Shown here: positions 40,595 to 49,591 of the stretch, piece by piece
Layout of the letters: each line of letters begins with the position of its first letter
Position numbering within the stretch: position 1 is the stretch's first letter
Assembly (NCBI GenBank): GCA_035713725.1
Contig: DASTMZ010000073.1
Span: 1-54,098, forward strand
Direction of reading: 5' to 3'
DNA: 54,098 bases
Source of the DNA: DASQPR01 sp035713725
GTDB lineage: Bacteria; Actinomycetota; Actinomycetes; Mycobacteriales; Micromonosporaceae
The notes under the pieces: model-generated
Databases searched by the model: none
What the model saw: the letters and a program-made list of their open reading frames with translations, nothing else
Told to the model about the DNA's origin: nothing
Translations under genes and position numbers: made by a program

Positions 40595-41664
40595 GCGCGG
40601 CTGTACGGGTCGGCGACCTCGATCCGACGTCCCGTGACGCCGATCTGATCGCTCACTACGGCGACCCGGTAGCCGAGCAACGGGCGATGGAGCGCAACGC
40701 GGCGCTCGTGCACCGCGGCAACCGTGGCGTGATCGCGATCACCGGACCGGAGCGGTTGACCTGGTTGCACAACCTGACCACCCAGCACCTGCTCGCACTC
40801 GAGCCGGGGGACGGCACCGAGTTGCTCGTGTTGTCCCCGCACGGCCATGTCGAGCACGACGCGCTGCTGGTCGACGACGGCTCGACCACTTGGCTGGACG
40901 TCGAGCCGGGCACCGCGACCGGCCTCATCGACTTCCTGCTCAAGATGCGATTCCTGACGCGGGCCGATCCCGTCGACGTGACGTCGGACTGGGCCGTGTT
41001 GTCCATCGTCGGGCCCGATGCGGGCGCAACACTCGAGCGGCTCGGCGTCGTCGCTCCGGAGCCGCCACGCGTCGAGCCGGTGCCGGCGGCAAAGTTCGCG
41101 AGCCGCGACGTCGCCCCGCGACCGACCACCGTCTACGCCACGGTTGCATTGCCTGGCGGCGGGTGGGCTCGTCGGCACGCAGGCCGCGTCGACCTGCTCG
41201 TGCCGCGTGAGTCCATCGACGACGTTACGCAGCAGCTCGGCGTGCCACTCGCCGGTACGTGGGCGTTCGACGCACTGCGAGTCGCCGCTCGCCGGCCGCG
41301 ACTCGGAAGCGAGACGGATCACCGTACGATCCCGGCCGAGATCGACCTGCTGGCTCCGGCCGTACACCTGGATAAGGGGTGTTATCGCGGTCAGGAGACG
41401 GTGGCCCGCGTGCACAACCTCGGCCGGCCGCCGCGGCGGCTGGTGCTGTTGCACCTTGACGGGGTGAGCACCGACGAGTTGCCGGCGCCCGGCACGCCGG
41501 TGATGGCCGACGGACGCGAGGTCGGATTCGTCGGCACCGCCGCCCGACACCACGAGCTCGGCATGATCGCGCTCGCGGTCGTCAAGCGCAACGTCGCCGA
41601 CGATGCCGCGCTCACCGTCGGCCCGTCGGCGGCCGCGATTGATCCCCCGCTGGCACGTAGTTAG
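40591..41664 (+). CDS. ygfZ: YgfZ/GcvT-like folate-binding protein
   Basis: The 357-residue protein resembles the T-protein of glycine cleavage but carries the YgfZ signature KGCYRGQETVARVHNLG (residues about 262-278) with its conserved Cys. YgfZ binds tetrahydrofolate and supports assembly or repair of certain Fe-S clusters. ATG 40591 overlaps the nur stop codon. Coupling to a metal regulator is a frequent actinobacterial arrangement. Confidence 0.93.
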   Translation: MSAAVRVGDLDPTSRDADLIAHYGDPVAEQRAMERNAALVHRGNRGVIAITGPERLTWLHNLTTQHLLALEPGDGTELLVLSPHGHVEHDALLVDDGSTTWLDVEPGTATGLIDFLLKMRFLTRADPVDVTSDWAVLSIVGPDAGATLERLGVVAPEPPRVEPVPAAKFASRDVAPRPTTVYATVALPGGGWARRHAGRVDLLVPRESIDDVTQQLGVPLAGTWAFDALRVAARRPRLGSETDHRTIPAEIDLLAPAVHLDKGCYRGQETVARVHNLGRPPRRLVLLHLDGVSTDELPAPGTPVMADGREVGFVGTAARHHELGMIALAVVKRNVADDAALTVGPSAAAIDPPLARS

Positions 41665-41771
41665 CACCGCGGCGGCATCCCACCACCAGCCGACCAAGGG
41701 GTGACACACATCTGCAGCTCGAAGCAGGCCCGGACACGGCGGCGGGCGGCGGTCCATGCGACGATCACGGC

Positions 41772-42608
41772 ATGACGAACGGTACGTTGATCACGGTGGC
41801 GCCGACCGGCGCGGAGGTCGACAAGGCGGAGGTCCCGGCCCTGCCGGTGACCCTCAACGAGCTGGTCTCGACGGCCCGCGAATGTGCGGCGCTCGGCGCG
41901 AGCGTGATCCACGTGCACATCCGCGACGCGCACGCCCAGCCGACGCTCGACCAGGGCCGGCTGAAGGAGACCGTGCAGGCGCTGCGGGCCGACACGGATC
42001 TGATCGTGCAGTTGTCCTCTGGTGGCGCGGTCACCGACCCGGAGGGCTCGCGACTCGCCGTTCTCGACGCCGAGCCGGACATGGCGTCCTGCACGATGGG
42101 TACGGTCAACTTCGGCGACGGCGTCTTCTCCAACCGCTGGGAGTTCATCGTCGACCTGCACCTGCGCATGCAGGAGCGCGGCATCGTGCCGGAATACGAG
42201 ATCTTCGACCTCGGCCACCTCACCTCGCTGCAACGTCTGCTCGGCCGCTACGGGCTGCCGGCCGGCGGACACGTGCATGTGGACTTCGTGATGAACGTGC
42301 CGGGCGGCATGCCGGGCACCACCGAGGCGTTGGTCGCGTGCAAGAGCGCGGTGCGCGACCTGCCCGAAGGCACCACGTTCTCGGCGACCGGCATCGGTCG
42401 CTCGACGATCGACGTGATGCTCGCCTCGCTGTCCTGTGGCGGCCATCTACGGGTCGGCATGGAGGACACGATCACGTACGCGAAGGGTCAGCCCGTCGAG
42501 TCGAACATGCAGCTGGTCGCGCGCGCGGTCGGATTCGCCCGGCTGGCTCAGCGGCCGCCGCTGTCGACCGCCGACGCCCGCGAGATGCTCTGCGTGCCGA
42601 AGCGCTGA
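41772..42608 (+). CDS. BKACE-family (DUF849) beta-keto acid cleavage enzyme
   Basis: The 278-residue TIM-barrel enzyme has the metal-site strand VIHVHIRD (residues about 46-53), a second His segment GGHVHVDFVMNVPGG and EDTITYAKGQP near the end, all typical of 3-keto-5-aminohexanoate cleavage enzymes. BKACE enzymes condense a beta-keto acid with acetyl-CoA, giving acetoacetate and a new CoA ester; the substrate varies between subfamilies and is not determined here. ATG 41772 is the first Met of the conserved region. Confidence 0.92.
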   Translation: MTNGTLITVAPTGAEVDKAEVPALPVTLNELVSTARECAALGASVIHVHIRDAHAQPTLDQGRLKETVQALRADTDLIVQLSSGGAVTDPEGSRLAVLDAEPDMASCTMGTVNFGDGVFSNRWEFIVDLHLRMQERGIVPEYEIFDLGHLTSLQRLLGRYGLPAGGHVHVDFVMNVPGGMPGTTEALVACKSAVRDLPEGTTFSATGIGRSTIDVMLASLSCGGHLRVGMEDTITYAKGQPVESNMQLVARAVGFARLAQRPPLSTADAREMLCVPKR

Positions 42609-42620
42609 TAGCGTCGCCGC

Positions 42621-43598
42621 GTGAGCGATGCAGCTAGCGCGGCGTATGCGGGCGGCGACGTGGTCGCCGAGGTCATCCGATCCGGGTTCGTCGAGGGATA
42701 TCACCGCGGTTCGGTCGCGGTGCTGGACGCGAGCGGCGCGTTGGTCGCGAGCGTCGGCGACGTGACCACCGCGATCTTCCCGCGGTCGTCGAACAAGCCG
42801 ATGCAGGCGGTCGGCATGCTCCGCGCCGGTCTCAATTTGGACGACCCCGCCGATCTCGCGCTCTGCGCGGCAAGTCACTCCGGAGAGCCGATCCACATTT
42901 CGCGGGTACGGGCCATGCTCGCCGCCGGCGGCCTATCCGAGTCGGATCTGCGTACGCCACCCGACCTGCCGCTCTCCGAGACCGCGCGAGACGAGGTGCT
43001 GCGATCCGGTGGCGCGGCGGCACCGGTCTACATGAACTGTTCGGGCAAGCACACCGGCATGTTGCGCACCTGCGTCGCGGCCGGCTGGTCGACCGATGAC
43101 TACCCGTCGCCGGATCACCCACTGCAGAAGCAGCTGCGGACCGCCGTTGAGGACATCGCCGGCGAATCGGTGACGGCGGTCGGCGTGGACGGCTGCGGCG
43201 CGCCAGTGATGGCGATCTCGCTGTCTGCGCTCGCCGGTGCGTTCCTGCGCTGTGTGTCGGCACCGGACGGCAGCGACGAGCGACGCGTCGCGGACGCGAT
43301 GCGGGCGCACCCCACGCTCGTCTCGGGATCCGGGGCGGACGACGAGCGCCTTATGCAGGGCATCCCAGGGTTGCTGTCGAAGGGTGGCGCGGAAGGCGTA
43401 CTGGCGATAGCCATGCCCGGCGTGGGCGCCGTGGCCGCCAAGATCGACGATGGTGCGGCTCGGGCTCGGGTGCCAGTCGTGCTGTCGGCGCTGCGGTGGC
43501 TCGGGATCGACGTATCCGCGGTCGACGACATCGCCGAGACTCCGGTTCTCGGCGGCGGTCGGTGGGTCGGCTCGGTACGCTCGGTCGTACGTTGGTGA
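42621..43598 (+). CDS. Asparaginase II-type protein
   Basis: The 325-residue protein matches the actinobacterial L-asparaginase II family (PF06089): VAEVIRSGFVEGYHRGSVAVLD, IFPRSSNKPMQA, NCSGKHTGMLRTC and GVDGCGAPV. It should hydrolyse L-asparagine to aspartate and ammonia. GTG 42621 lies 6 nt after TAGCGT (42609-42614), giving a leaderless start independent of the BKACE gene that ends 12 bases upstream. Confidence 0.93.
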   Translation: MSDAASAAYAGGDVVAEVIRSGFVEGYHRGSVAVLDASGALVASVGDVTTAIFPRSSNKPMQAVGMLRAGLNLDDPADLALCAASHSGEPIHISRVRAMLAAGGLSESDLRTPPDLPLSETARDEVLRSGGAAAPVYMNCSGKHTGMLRTCVAAGWSTDDYPSPDHPLQKQLRTAVEDIAGESVTAVGVDGCGAPVMAISLSALAGAFLRCVSAPDGSDERRVADAMRAHPTLVSGSGADDERLMQGIPGLLSKGGAEGVLAIAMPGVGAVAAKIDDGAARARVPVVLSALRWLGIDVSAVDDIAETPVLGGGRWVGSVRSVVRW

Positions 43599-43698
43599 CG
43601 CTTCGGGGCGGTGAGCACTTGGCCCCGGAGAGTGAGACGGATAACAGGAGCTAGCGTTTCGCTTGCAATAGCTAGCACGGTTGCGTAGCCTCGTGCGC

Positions 43699-44202
43699 AT
43701 GGCGATCCCTCGCGACTTGCCCCACGACATCGGTGGGTTCATTCGCGATCTTCGGCACAACGCCCGCATCTCGCTTCGGCAGCTTGCCGAACAGGCGGGC
43801 GTGTCCAACCCGTACTTGAGCCAGATCGAGCGAGGGCTGCGCAAGCCGAGCGCCGAGGTGCTCCAGCAACTCGCCGCCGCGCTGCGCGTGTCGACGCCGG
43901 TCATGTATCTGCGGGCCGGGCTGCTCGACCGAGGGGACGGCCAGCCAGTGCTCGCCGCGATCGCCAACGACACCGACCTCACCGAGACGCAGCGACAGAC
44001 GCTGACCCAGATCTACGAGACATTCCAGCGCGAAAACGCGCGTGACGCGGACGCGGCGACGCGGCAGTCCACCAACGCCCGTCACCACGACCCGACGACA
44101 CATGACGTCGCTGTCCGGCCGAGGACAACCCGGCGGGGCGCACCGCCCAGCCCGACGTCGAAGACCACGAAGGCCACAGCCGTGGCCGAGAAGGAGCAGT
44201 AA
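43699..44202 (+). CDS. XRE-type HTH regulator upstream of hbhA
   Basis: The 167-residue protein has an XRE helix-turn-helix at residues about 12-70 (ISLRQLAEQAGVSNPYLSQI), a helical linker and a disordered basic tail. Position and sequence match Rv0474, which precedes hbhA in M. tuberculosis. ATG 43699 is 7 nt after TAGCCT (43686-43691). Its TAA overlaps the HbhA-like ATG by one base, so they are co-translated. Its targets are unknown; autoregulation of the operon is likely. Confidence 0.9.
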   Translation: MAIPRDLPHDIGGFIRDLRHNARISLRQLAEQAGVSNPYLSQIERGLRKPSAEVLQQLAAALRVSTPVMYLRAGLLDRGDGQPVLAAIANDTDLTETQRQTLTQIYETFQRENARDADAATRQSTNARHHDPTTHDVAVRPRTTRRGAPPSPTSKTTKATAVAEKEQ

Positions 44203-44741
44203 TGCCGAATACCGATACCACCAAGATTCCCGGTCCGCTCTACGCCGCCGCCGGTGCCGGCGACCTGGCCATCGAGGGCCTGCGCAAGGTACCCGCACGG
44301 GTGGCGAAGCTGCAGGATCGCTTGCAGACCGAGATGCCCGGCCGGGTGAACGGCTGGCAGGACCGCATCACCCAGAAGGTCGCCGAGCTGCCCTCGATCG
44401 TTGCCGAGTTGCGGCAGCGCGTCGTCGACACCGACACCGAGAAGCTGCGCGATTCGGCCCGCCGCAACGCCGCGACGCTTCGCTCGAACGCGGCCGTGGC
44501 GCAGGACCGCGCGGCGGCTATCTACGCAGGGCTGGTGGCCCGCGGCGAGCAGGTGATCGCGCGTACCAACGGCAACCACACGGTGATCGCGGAGGTCGTC
44601 GCCGCGCCAGCAAGCGACAAGGACGCCGCGGCGGCCAACGGTGAGGTGCTCGAGGGGGATCTCACCGGCGAGCCGCGCAAGCCGGCCAAGAAGACCGTGA
44701 AGAAGGCGGTCAAGACGGCCGCCAAGAAGGCGGCCCGCTAG
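44202..44741 (+). CDS. hbhA: HbhA-like heparin-binding hemagglutinin
   Basis: The 179-residue protein has a long helical region (residues about 25-115) and a Lys/Ala-rich C-terminus (KPAKKTVKKAVKTAAKKAAR), the layout of HbhA. In mycobacteria HbhA binds host glycosaminoglycans through its methylated lysine tail and also associates with intracellular lipid bodies; the latter or a DNA/RNA-binding role may be more relevant in a non-pathogen. A 14-bp terminator follows the stop codon. Confidence 0.88.
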   Translation: MPNTDTTKIPGPLYAAAGAGDLAIEGLRKVPARVAKLQDRLQTEMPGRVNGWQDRITQKVAELPSIVAELRQRVVDTDTEKLRDSARRNAATLRSNAAVAQDRAAAIYAGLVARGEQVIARTNGNHTVIAEVVAAPASDKDAAAANGEVLEGDLTGEPRKPAKKTVKKAVKTAAKKAAR

Positions 44742-44749
44742 ACGTCCGC

Positions 44750-44787
44750 ACGGCGAGGCGCCCACCTGACGGCGGGCGCCTCGCCGT
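44750..44787 (+). terminator. Terminator after hbhA
   Basis: A perfect 14-bp stem (44750-44763 with 44774-44787) and 10-nt loop start nine bases after the hbhA stop codon. The next gene has its own TANNNT promoter. Confidence 0.85.
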
Positions 44788-44807
44788 CTGCGGCTTAAGC
44801 TTGTGTT

Positions 44808-45119
44808 ATGGCTAGCGCGCCCATCTTCTACACGATCGTGACGCAATACATCTTCTTCGTGATCGTCGGGGTTGCCGTCGTCGTGGAGATCGTGGCGATG
44901 GTGCACTGCGCGACCCGAAAGGCGTCAGCGTTCCCCGCGGTCGGATCCGTGCCTAAGGGCGGCTGGGTCGCGATGACCGCCGGTGCGTTCGTGCTGACCG
45001 CGCTGTTCGGCTGGGCCGGCAGCGCGTTCGGTGCCGCTGCCGTCGCGCTGTCGCTGGTCTACCTGCTCGACGTCCGCCCGGCCTTGCGGGACGCGGTCGA
45101 CGGGACCGGTGGCTGGTAG
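44808..45119 (+). CDS. DUF2516 membrane protein (Rv0476-like)
   Basis: The 103-residue protein has three hydrophobic segments (IFFVIVGVAVVVEIVAMVHC; WVAMTAGAFVLTALFGWAG; AAVALSLVYLLDV) and matches DUF2516. It follows hbhA as Rv0476 does in M. tuberculosis. ATG 44808 lies 6 nt after TAAGCT (44796-44801), so it is transcribed separately from hbhA and leaderless. Function unknown. Confidence 0.88.
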   Translation: MASAPIFYTIVTQYIFFVIVGVAVVVEIVAMVHCATRKASAFPAVGSVPKGGWVAMTAGAFVLTALFGWAGSAFGAAAVALSLVYLLDVRPALRDAVDGTGGW

Positions 45120-45903
45120 CCGGCTCGCCTCGCCGGACGGCTCGGAACTCGAATACCTCGTCACCGGCTCGGGCGAGCCGGTGACGGTCTTCGCTCACGG
45201 CTTCGGCGGCGGCATATCCGAGACACGGCCGCTTGGCAGCGGTGTCGCCGGTCGACGCACCTTCTTCCACTTCCGCGGTCACGGCCGGTCGCGCGCGCCC
45301 GCCGGCCCGTGGACCTACCAGGACCTGGCCGCGGATCTGCGTACGGTGGCCGATGCCACGGGTGCGAGCCGGGCACTGGGCGTGAGCCTCGGCGCCGGTG
45401 CATTGTGCCGGGCAGTAGGCGACGATCCCGGGCGGTTCACGAAAATCGTGCTGTTCCTGCCGGCCGTACTGGACAAGCCTCGTACGGCCGCCACTCGTCA
45501 TCGGTTCGCCGCACTGTTGTCGGCCGTCGGTGCCGGTGACGCGGCCGGCATCGCGGCGGTCGTGCGCGACGAGATCCCGGAAGCGAGCCGCGACACCGCC
45601 TCCGCGCACGCGTACGTTCGGCGGCGCACCGACCAACTGCTCCGCGACCGCCTCGCGCCGAGCCTGGCGAGCATTACCGACGACGTCGCGGTGACCGACC
45701 GCGGCGCGCTGCGCAACGTCACCGCCACCGCGCTCGTCGTCGGCTGCCGCGGCGACGATCTGCATCCCAGTTCGGTCGCCGAGGAGGTCGCGGCCGCCCT
45801 GCCGCACGCGTCGCTGCACATCTATGACCGGCCAGGCATCGTGTGGACCGAGCGGAGCGATCTTCGTGACCGGATCGCCGGCTTCCTGAACGCGCCGGTC
45901 TAG
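45109..45903 (+). CDS. Alpha/beta hydrolase-fold protein
   Basis: The 264-residue protein has the oxyanion region FAHGFGGG, the nucleophile elbow GVSLGAGAL (Ser about 86) and the acid GCRGDDLHP. No His is present at the usual position near the C-terminus (the segment reads DRPGIVWTERSDL), so catalysis may use another His or be lost. GTG 45109 is chosen and overlaps the DUF2516 gene by 11 bases; the frame is open further upstream within that gene. Substrate unknown. Confidence 0.78.
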   Translation: MAGSRLASPDGSELEYLVTGSGEPVTVFAHGFGGGISETRPLGSGVAGRRTFFHFRGHGRSRAPAGPWTYQDLAADLRTVADATGASRALGVSLGAGALCRAVGDDPGRFTKIVLFLPAVLDKPRTAATRHRFAALLSAVGAGDAAGIAAVVRDEIPEASRDTASAHAYVRRRTDQLLRDRLAPSLASITDDVAVTDRGALRNVTATALVVGCRGDDLHPSSVAEEVAAALPHASLHIYDRPGIVWTERSDLRDRIAGFLNAPV

Positions 45904-45914
45904 GCTCACTGGCC

Positions 45915-46649
45915 ATGGGCGTGACACATCACGGACGGACCGAACGACTTGATCTGGCCGACCCGACGCTGCGCGAGTGGTCGTGCACGGTGCTCGCGAG
46001 CGATCCCGAGTCCGGGATCGTGCTCGATCGGTCGGCGTTCTATCCGGGCGGCGGTGGACAGCCGCCGGACCACGGCGTGCTGCTGTGGGGCGGCGTACAG
46101 ACTCGCATCGAGGGGTCTCGCAAGGGCGACGATCTTTACCTGATCGCGGCCGAAGGCGATCCGCTGCCACCGGTCGGTACGAACGTCACCGGCGCCGTGG
46201 AAGACGTCCGCCGGAGCCTGTTGATGCGCACCCACTCCGGCCTGCACGTGCTGTGCGGCGTGGTGTTCCGCGAATTCGGTGCGCTGGTCACCGGCGGCAA
46301 CATGGAGCCGGGCGAGGCGCGGATGGACTTCAACCTGCCGGAGGTGCCGCCCGACTTCAAGGTGCGCCTCGAGGATCTGGTCAACACGGAGATCATCGCC
46401 GATCGGCAGATCGCGGTGAAGGTGCTGCCGCGCGCGGAGGCGCTGGCGTTGCCGGACATCATCCGTACCCAGAGCAACCTCATTCCCGCCGACGAGCAGG
46501 ACATCCGCATCGTTGACATCATCGGGCTCGACACTCAGGCGGACGGTGGCACGCACGTCGCGTCGACCGCCCAGGTCGGCAAGATCTCGGTGGTCAAGGT
46601 GGAGAGCAAAGGCAAGGCCAACAGGCGGGTACGGGTGCGGCTCAGCTGA
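45915..46649 (+). CDS. alaX: AlaX-type alanyl-tRNA editing protein
   Basis: The 244-residue protein matches the editing domain of alanyl-tRNA synthetase. The first metal motif RTHSGLHVL (His about 107 and 111) and the second region DTQADGGTHVASTAQVG (His about 213) are present, but the Cys often seen before GGTH is replaced. It hydrolyses mischarged Ser- or Gly-tRNA(Ala). ATG 45915 is 8 nt after TAGGCT (45901-45906), whose TAG is also the stop codon of the preceding hydrolase gene. Confidence 0.92.
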   Translation: MGVTHHGRTERLDLADPTLREWSCTVLASDPESGIVLDRSAFYPGGGGQPPDHGVLLWGGVQTRIEGSRKGDDLYLIAAEGDPLPPVGTNVTGAVEDVRRSLLMRTHSGLHVLCGVVFREFGALVTGGNMEPGEARMDFNLPEVPPDFKVRLEDLVNTEIIADRQIAVKVLPRAEALALPDIIRTQSNLIPADEQDIRIVDIIGLDTQADGGTHVASTAQVGKISVVKVESKGKANRRVRVRLS

Positions 46650-46671
46650 AGCATTCGGGGAGGTCACGGTC

Positions 46672-47490
46672 ATGGCAGGGACGGTCCGACAGTTCTTTGC
46701 CGGCGTCGCACTGCTCGGCCGCGGTTTCGGGCGCTACCGCCGCGATCCCCGAGTTCTGATCGCCGGACTCATTCCGGCAGCGATCGCCGCCGTCGTGGTG
46801 CTCGGTGCGCTCGGCGTGTTGATCTACTTCGTACCCGATCTCGGGCGGGCCGTCACGCCGTTCGCCGACCACTGGGCGGCCGGGTTTCGCGACACCGTAC
46901 GCGTGCTGGCCGACGTGGGCATCGTCGGCGCCGGCGGGCTCGTCGCGTTCGTCACGTTCACCTCGGTCACGCTGGCCATCGGCGACCCGTTCTACGAGAA
47001 GATCGCGCACCGCGTCGAAGACGAACTCGGCGGCGTACCCGGTGCGATCGACGCGCCGTGGTGGCGCGGCCTCGGTCGAAGCGTCGTCGAGTCGATCCGT
47101 CTCGTGCTGACCTCGGCGATCGTCGGCATCCCGCTGTTCATCGCCGGGTTCCTGCCGCTGGTCGGACAGACCGTGGTGCCGGTCATCGGCGCGCTCGTCG
47201 GCGGATGGTTCCTCGCCGTCGAGTTGGTCAGCGCGCCGTTCGAGCGCCGTGGCCTCCGGCTCGCCGACCGGCGGCGGATGCTGCGTGCGAACCGGCCGCT
47301 CGCGGTCGGTTTTGGTGCCGCGGTGTTCGTCTGCTTCCTCGTACCGTTGGGTGCGATTGTGACCATGCCCGCGGCGGTGGCCGGCGGCGCGCTGCTCACC
47401 CGACGTGTCCTCGGCTATGCGGACGCGCCGCGGGCGACGCGAGGGCGACCGGCGCCACGCGATGAACGCCGAACGGGAGTGCCCGAATGA
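46672..47490 (+). CDS. EI24/CysZ-family membrane protein
   Basis: The 272-residue protein has four or five membrane segments and the EI24 pattern (FFAGVALLGRGFGRYRRDPRV near the start, FYEKIAHRVEDELGG about 105-119, ELVSAPFERRGL). CysZ members take up sulfate; others have unknown roles. ATG 46672 has GGGGAGG nine bases upstream; the longer frame inside alaX was rejected. It overlaps the macrodomain gene by 4 bases. Confidence 0.88.
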   Translation: MAGTVRQFFAGVALLGRGFGRYRRDPRVLIAGLIPAAIAAVVVLGALGVLIYFVPDLGRAVTPFADHWAAGFRDTVRVLADVGIVGAGGLVAFVTFTSVTLAIGDPFYEKIAHRVEDELGGVPGAIDAPWWRGLGRSVVESIRLVLTSAIVGIPLFIAGFLPLVGQTVVPVIGALVGGWFLAVELVSAPFERRGLRLADRRRMLRANRPLAVGFGAAVFVCFLVPLGAIVTMPAAVAGGALLTRRVLGYADAPRATRGRPAPRDERRTGVPE

Positions 47491-48002
47491 CGTTCGACGT
47501 CGCGCACGGCGACATCACCGAGCAGCGTGTCGACGCGATCGTGAACGCGGCGAACTCGTCGCTGCTCGGCGGCGGTGGCGTGGACGGCGCGATCCACCGC
47601 CGCGGCGGCCCGGAGATCTTGGCGGATTGCCGCGCGCTGCGCGCGGGGCACTACGGCGGCGGCCTCGATACCGGCGACGCGGTCGCGACGGTCGCCGGCC
47701 GGCTGCCGGCGCGATGGGTGATCCACACCGTCGGGCCGGTGCACGCGACGTCCGAAGACCGCTCGCATCTCTTACGGTCCTGTTACCGGCGTTCGCTGGA
47801 GGTCGCCACGGAGCTAGGTGCCGGATCGGTGGCGTTCCCGTTGATCTCCGCCGGCCTCTACCGCTGGCCGGTCGAGGACGCCATCCGGATCGCGGCGGGG
47901 GAGTGCTGGCCGGCGTCGGGTCGGCTAGACATCCGGCTCGTGCTGTACGGCCGCCACGAGTTTGATCTTGCTGAGCGGATCGTCCGGGACCACGATTTCT
48001 GA
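47487..48002 (+). CDS. Macrodomain protein (O-acetyl-ADP-ribose deacetylase type)
   Basis: The 171-residue macrodomain has VDAIVNAANSSLLGGGGVDG and AIHRRGG (residues about 16-42), the ADP-ribose-binding and catalytic segment of MacroD-type deacetylases, and FPLISAGLYRWP (about 112-123). It removes acetyl groups from O-acetyl-ADP-ribose or ADP-ribose from acidic residues. ATG 47487 overlaps the EI24 gene's stop codon, so translation is coupled. Confidence 0.92.
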   Translation: MTFDVAHGDITEQRVDAIVNAANSSLLGGGGVDGAIHRRGGPEILADCRALRAGHYGGGLDTGDAVATVAGRLPARWVIHTVGPVHATSEDRSHLLRSCYRRSLEVATELGAGSVAFPLISAGLYRWPVEDAIRIAAGECWPASGRLDIRLVLYGRHEFDLAERIVRDHDF

Positions 48003-48119
48003 CCTCATCCGACACGGCAGCCTCGATCGCCGGCGCGGGTGTGTGCGATTGCCGCTACGGGCTAACCTGGCGGGAGTGTTCGCTGCGCTTGCATCGACTG
48101 CGGGAAGGACCCGACCGGT

Positions 48120-48545
48120 ATGACCGAAGGCACGCCGCCCTCGTCGTATTTCGACCTGGAAATGCTCGCCGCCCAGCTGCGCAAGCACAGTGATGACCTG
48201 TCGATGTACGCCGGCTTCCTGCTGAACGTGCTCTCCGCGGCGTTGCCCGGCGAGATCGTCACGGTCGAGCGCGAGGGCAAACTCCGGGCGCGCCTGGCCG
48301 GTCGATCCGAGCCGGCCGTCTTGTCGGTCACCATCCAGCTGGGCGATCGCCGCTATGACCTGTCGCGATCGGAGTTCGGCAAGCCGCTGACCGCGACGAT
48401 CAAGCACGCGTCCGGCGGCGTCGTCATGTCGAGCAAATCCGTCACCGTCGACGAGTGGTCGCGCGCGATGGCCGGCGAGCTTGGCGCGGTGGCCGAATCC
48501 AATGCGTCCGCCGCGGCGGTCCTGCAGCGGCTCACGACGCTATGA
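48120..48545 (+). CDS. Hypothetical protein, first gene of YbjQ operon
   Basis: The 141-residue protein has no recognised family. It is predicted to mix helix and strand: an acidic helical start (SSYFDLEMLAAQLRKHSDDL), a beta-rich middle (EIVTVEREGKLRARLAG, LSVTIQLGDRRYDLSR) and a C-terminal helix. It contains no Cys. It overlaps the next gene by 4 bases (ATGA), so it is translated with the two YbjQ-like proteins. A TAACCT at 48063-48068 may be the operon's -10 box, leaving a leader of about 45 bases. Confidence 0.78.
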   Translation: MTEGTPPSSYFDLEMLAAQLRKHSDDLSMYAGFLLNVLSAALPGEIVTVEREGKLRARLAGRSEPAVLSVTIQLGDRRYDLSRSEFGKPLTATIKHASGGVVMSSKSVTVDEWSRAMAGELGAVAESNASAAAVLQRLTTL

Positions 48546-49591
48546 GCGCGCCAGAAGCCGGCCGCGGCTCGACGCCGGTGGCCCCGCCGCCGGAGTGGAC
48601 GGACGACGAGATCGCGGCGGCTAGCGCGGCGGAGATCGCTCGAGGTCGCCTCCCGCTGCAGGCGCAGTGGCGCATCCACGAACAGCGTCAGCGCCGCGAC
48701 GCCGGCGAATCCGGTGCGTTCACGTCCGCGCTGACCGTGCAGGAGTTCGCGGCGATCCGGTCGGTAGGTTTCTCGCCGGTCGGGCAGGTGCTGGGCAGCG
48801 CCGTCTACAACGTCGGTTGGTCCTACTCCGGATGTGGGTACGTCGGTGCGTACGGCGGCATGCGCTACGGCGGCGGCTTGAACGCTGGCGGATTCTCCGG
48901 CCGGGGTATGGGGTACGGAAACCAGGGCGGTTGGGCAACCGCACCGGTGGTCGACGTACCGGCCGTACGCAACCTTCTCGAACAGGCCCGTCACCGTGCT
49001 GTGGAACGGATGCGCGAGGAGTGCGCCGGACTTGACGGCGACGGCGTGGTCGGCGTACGCCTGACCGTGAAGTCCTTCTACGGCAACGGTCTGGAGTTCA
49101 TGGCGATCGGCACCGCGGTGCGCGCGGACGGCGATACGCGCCCCAAGCGCCCGTTCACGTCGGACCTCTCGGGCCAGGATTTCGCGAAGTTGATGCGCTC
49201 CGGCTGGGCACCCGTCGACCTCGTCCAGGGCGTCGGCGCGGTGATCCGCCACGACGACTGGGCACAGCGGATGCAGCAGCGTTCGTGGTCGAACCAGGAA
49301 ATGGTCGGCTCGACCGAACTCGTCACCGCCGCGCGTGCCAGCGCTCGCGAGTCGCTCGCGAAGGACGCGGCCAAGCGCGGCGGCCACACCGTCGTCCTAC
49401 AGAAGATGCAACTGAACATATTCGAGACCCGGTGCGCCTACGGCGGCGAGGACGCCCACGACCACATGGCCGACGCGTTCATCTGGGGAACCGCGATCGT
49501 GCCGATCGACCCCAAGGGCAAGCGCTACGGGTTCGACCCGCCGCTGACCATGCTTCGGCTCGACCATCAGGAACGAAAGGGAGCCCGATGA
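48542..49591 (+). CDS. YbjQ-like heavy-metal-binding-domain protein 1
   Basis: The 349-residue protein has two YbjQ-like units: TSALTVQEFAAIRSVGFSPVGQVLGSAVY (split) with GLEFMAIGTAV ending the first, and FTSDLSGQDFAKLMRSGWAPVDLVQGV with FIWGTAIVPI ending the second. A Gly/Tyr-rich segment (about 95-135) interrupts the first. An N-terminal helix precedes. The family is annotated as heavy-metal-binding by homology only. ATG 48542 overlaps the upstream stop codon, and its stop codon overlaps the next start. Confidence 0.85.
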   Translation: MSAPEAGRGSTPVAPPPEWTDDEIAAASAAEIARGRLPLQAQWRIHEQRQRRDAGESGAFTSALTVQEFAAIRSVGFSPVGQVLGSAVYNVGWSYSGCGYVGAYGGMRYGGGLNAGGFSGRGMGYGNQGGWATAPVVDVPAVRNLLEQARHRAVERMREECAGLDGDGVVGVRLTVKSFYGNGLEFMAIGTAVRADGDTRPKRPFTSDLSGQDFAKLMRSGWAPVDLVQGVGAVIRHDDWAQRMQQRSWSNQEMVGSTELVTAARASARESLAKDAAKRGGHTVVLQKMQLNIFETRCAYGGEDAHDHMADAFIWGTAIVPIDPKGKRYGFDPPLTMLRLDHQERKGAR

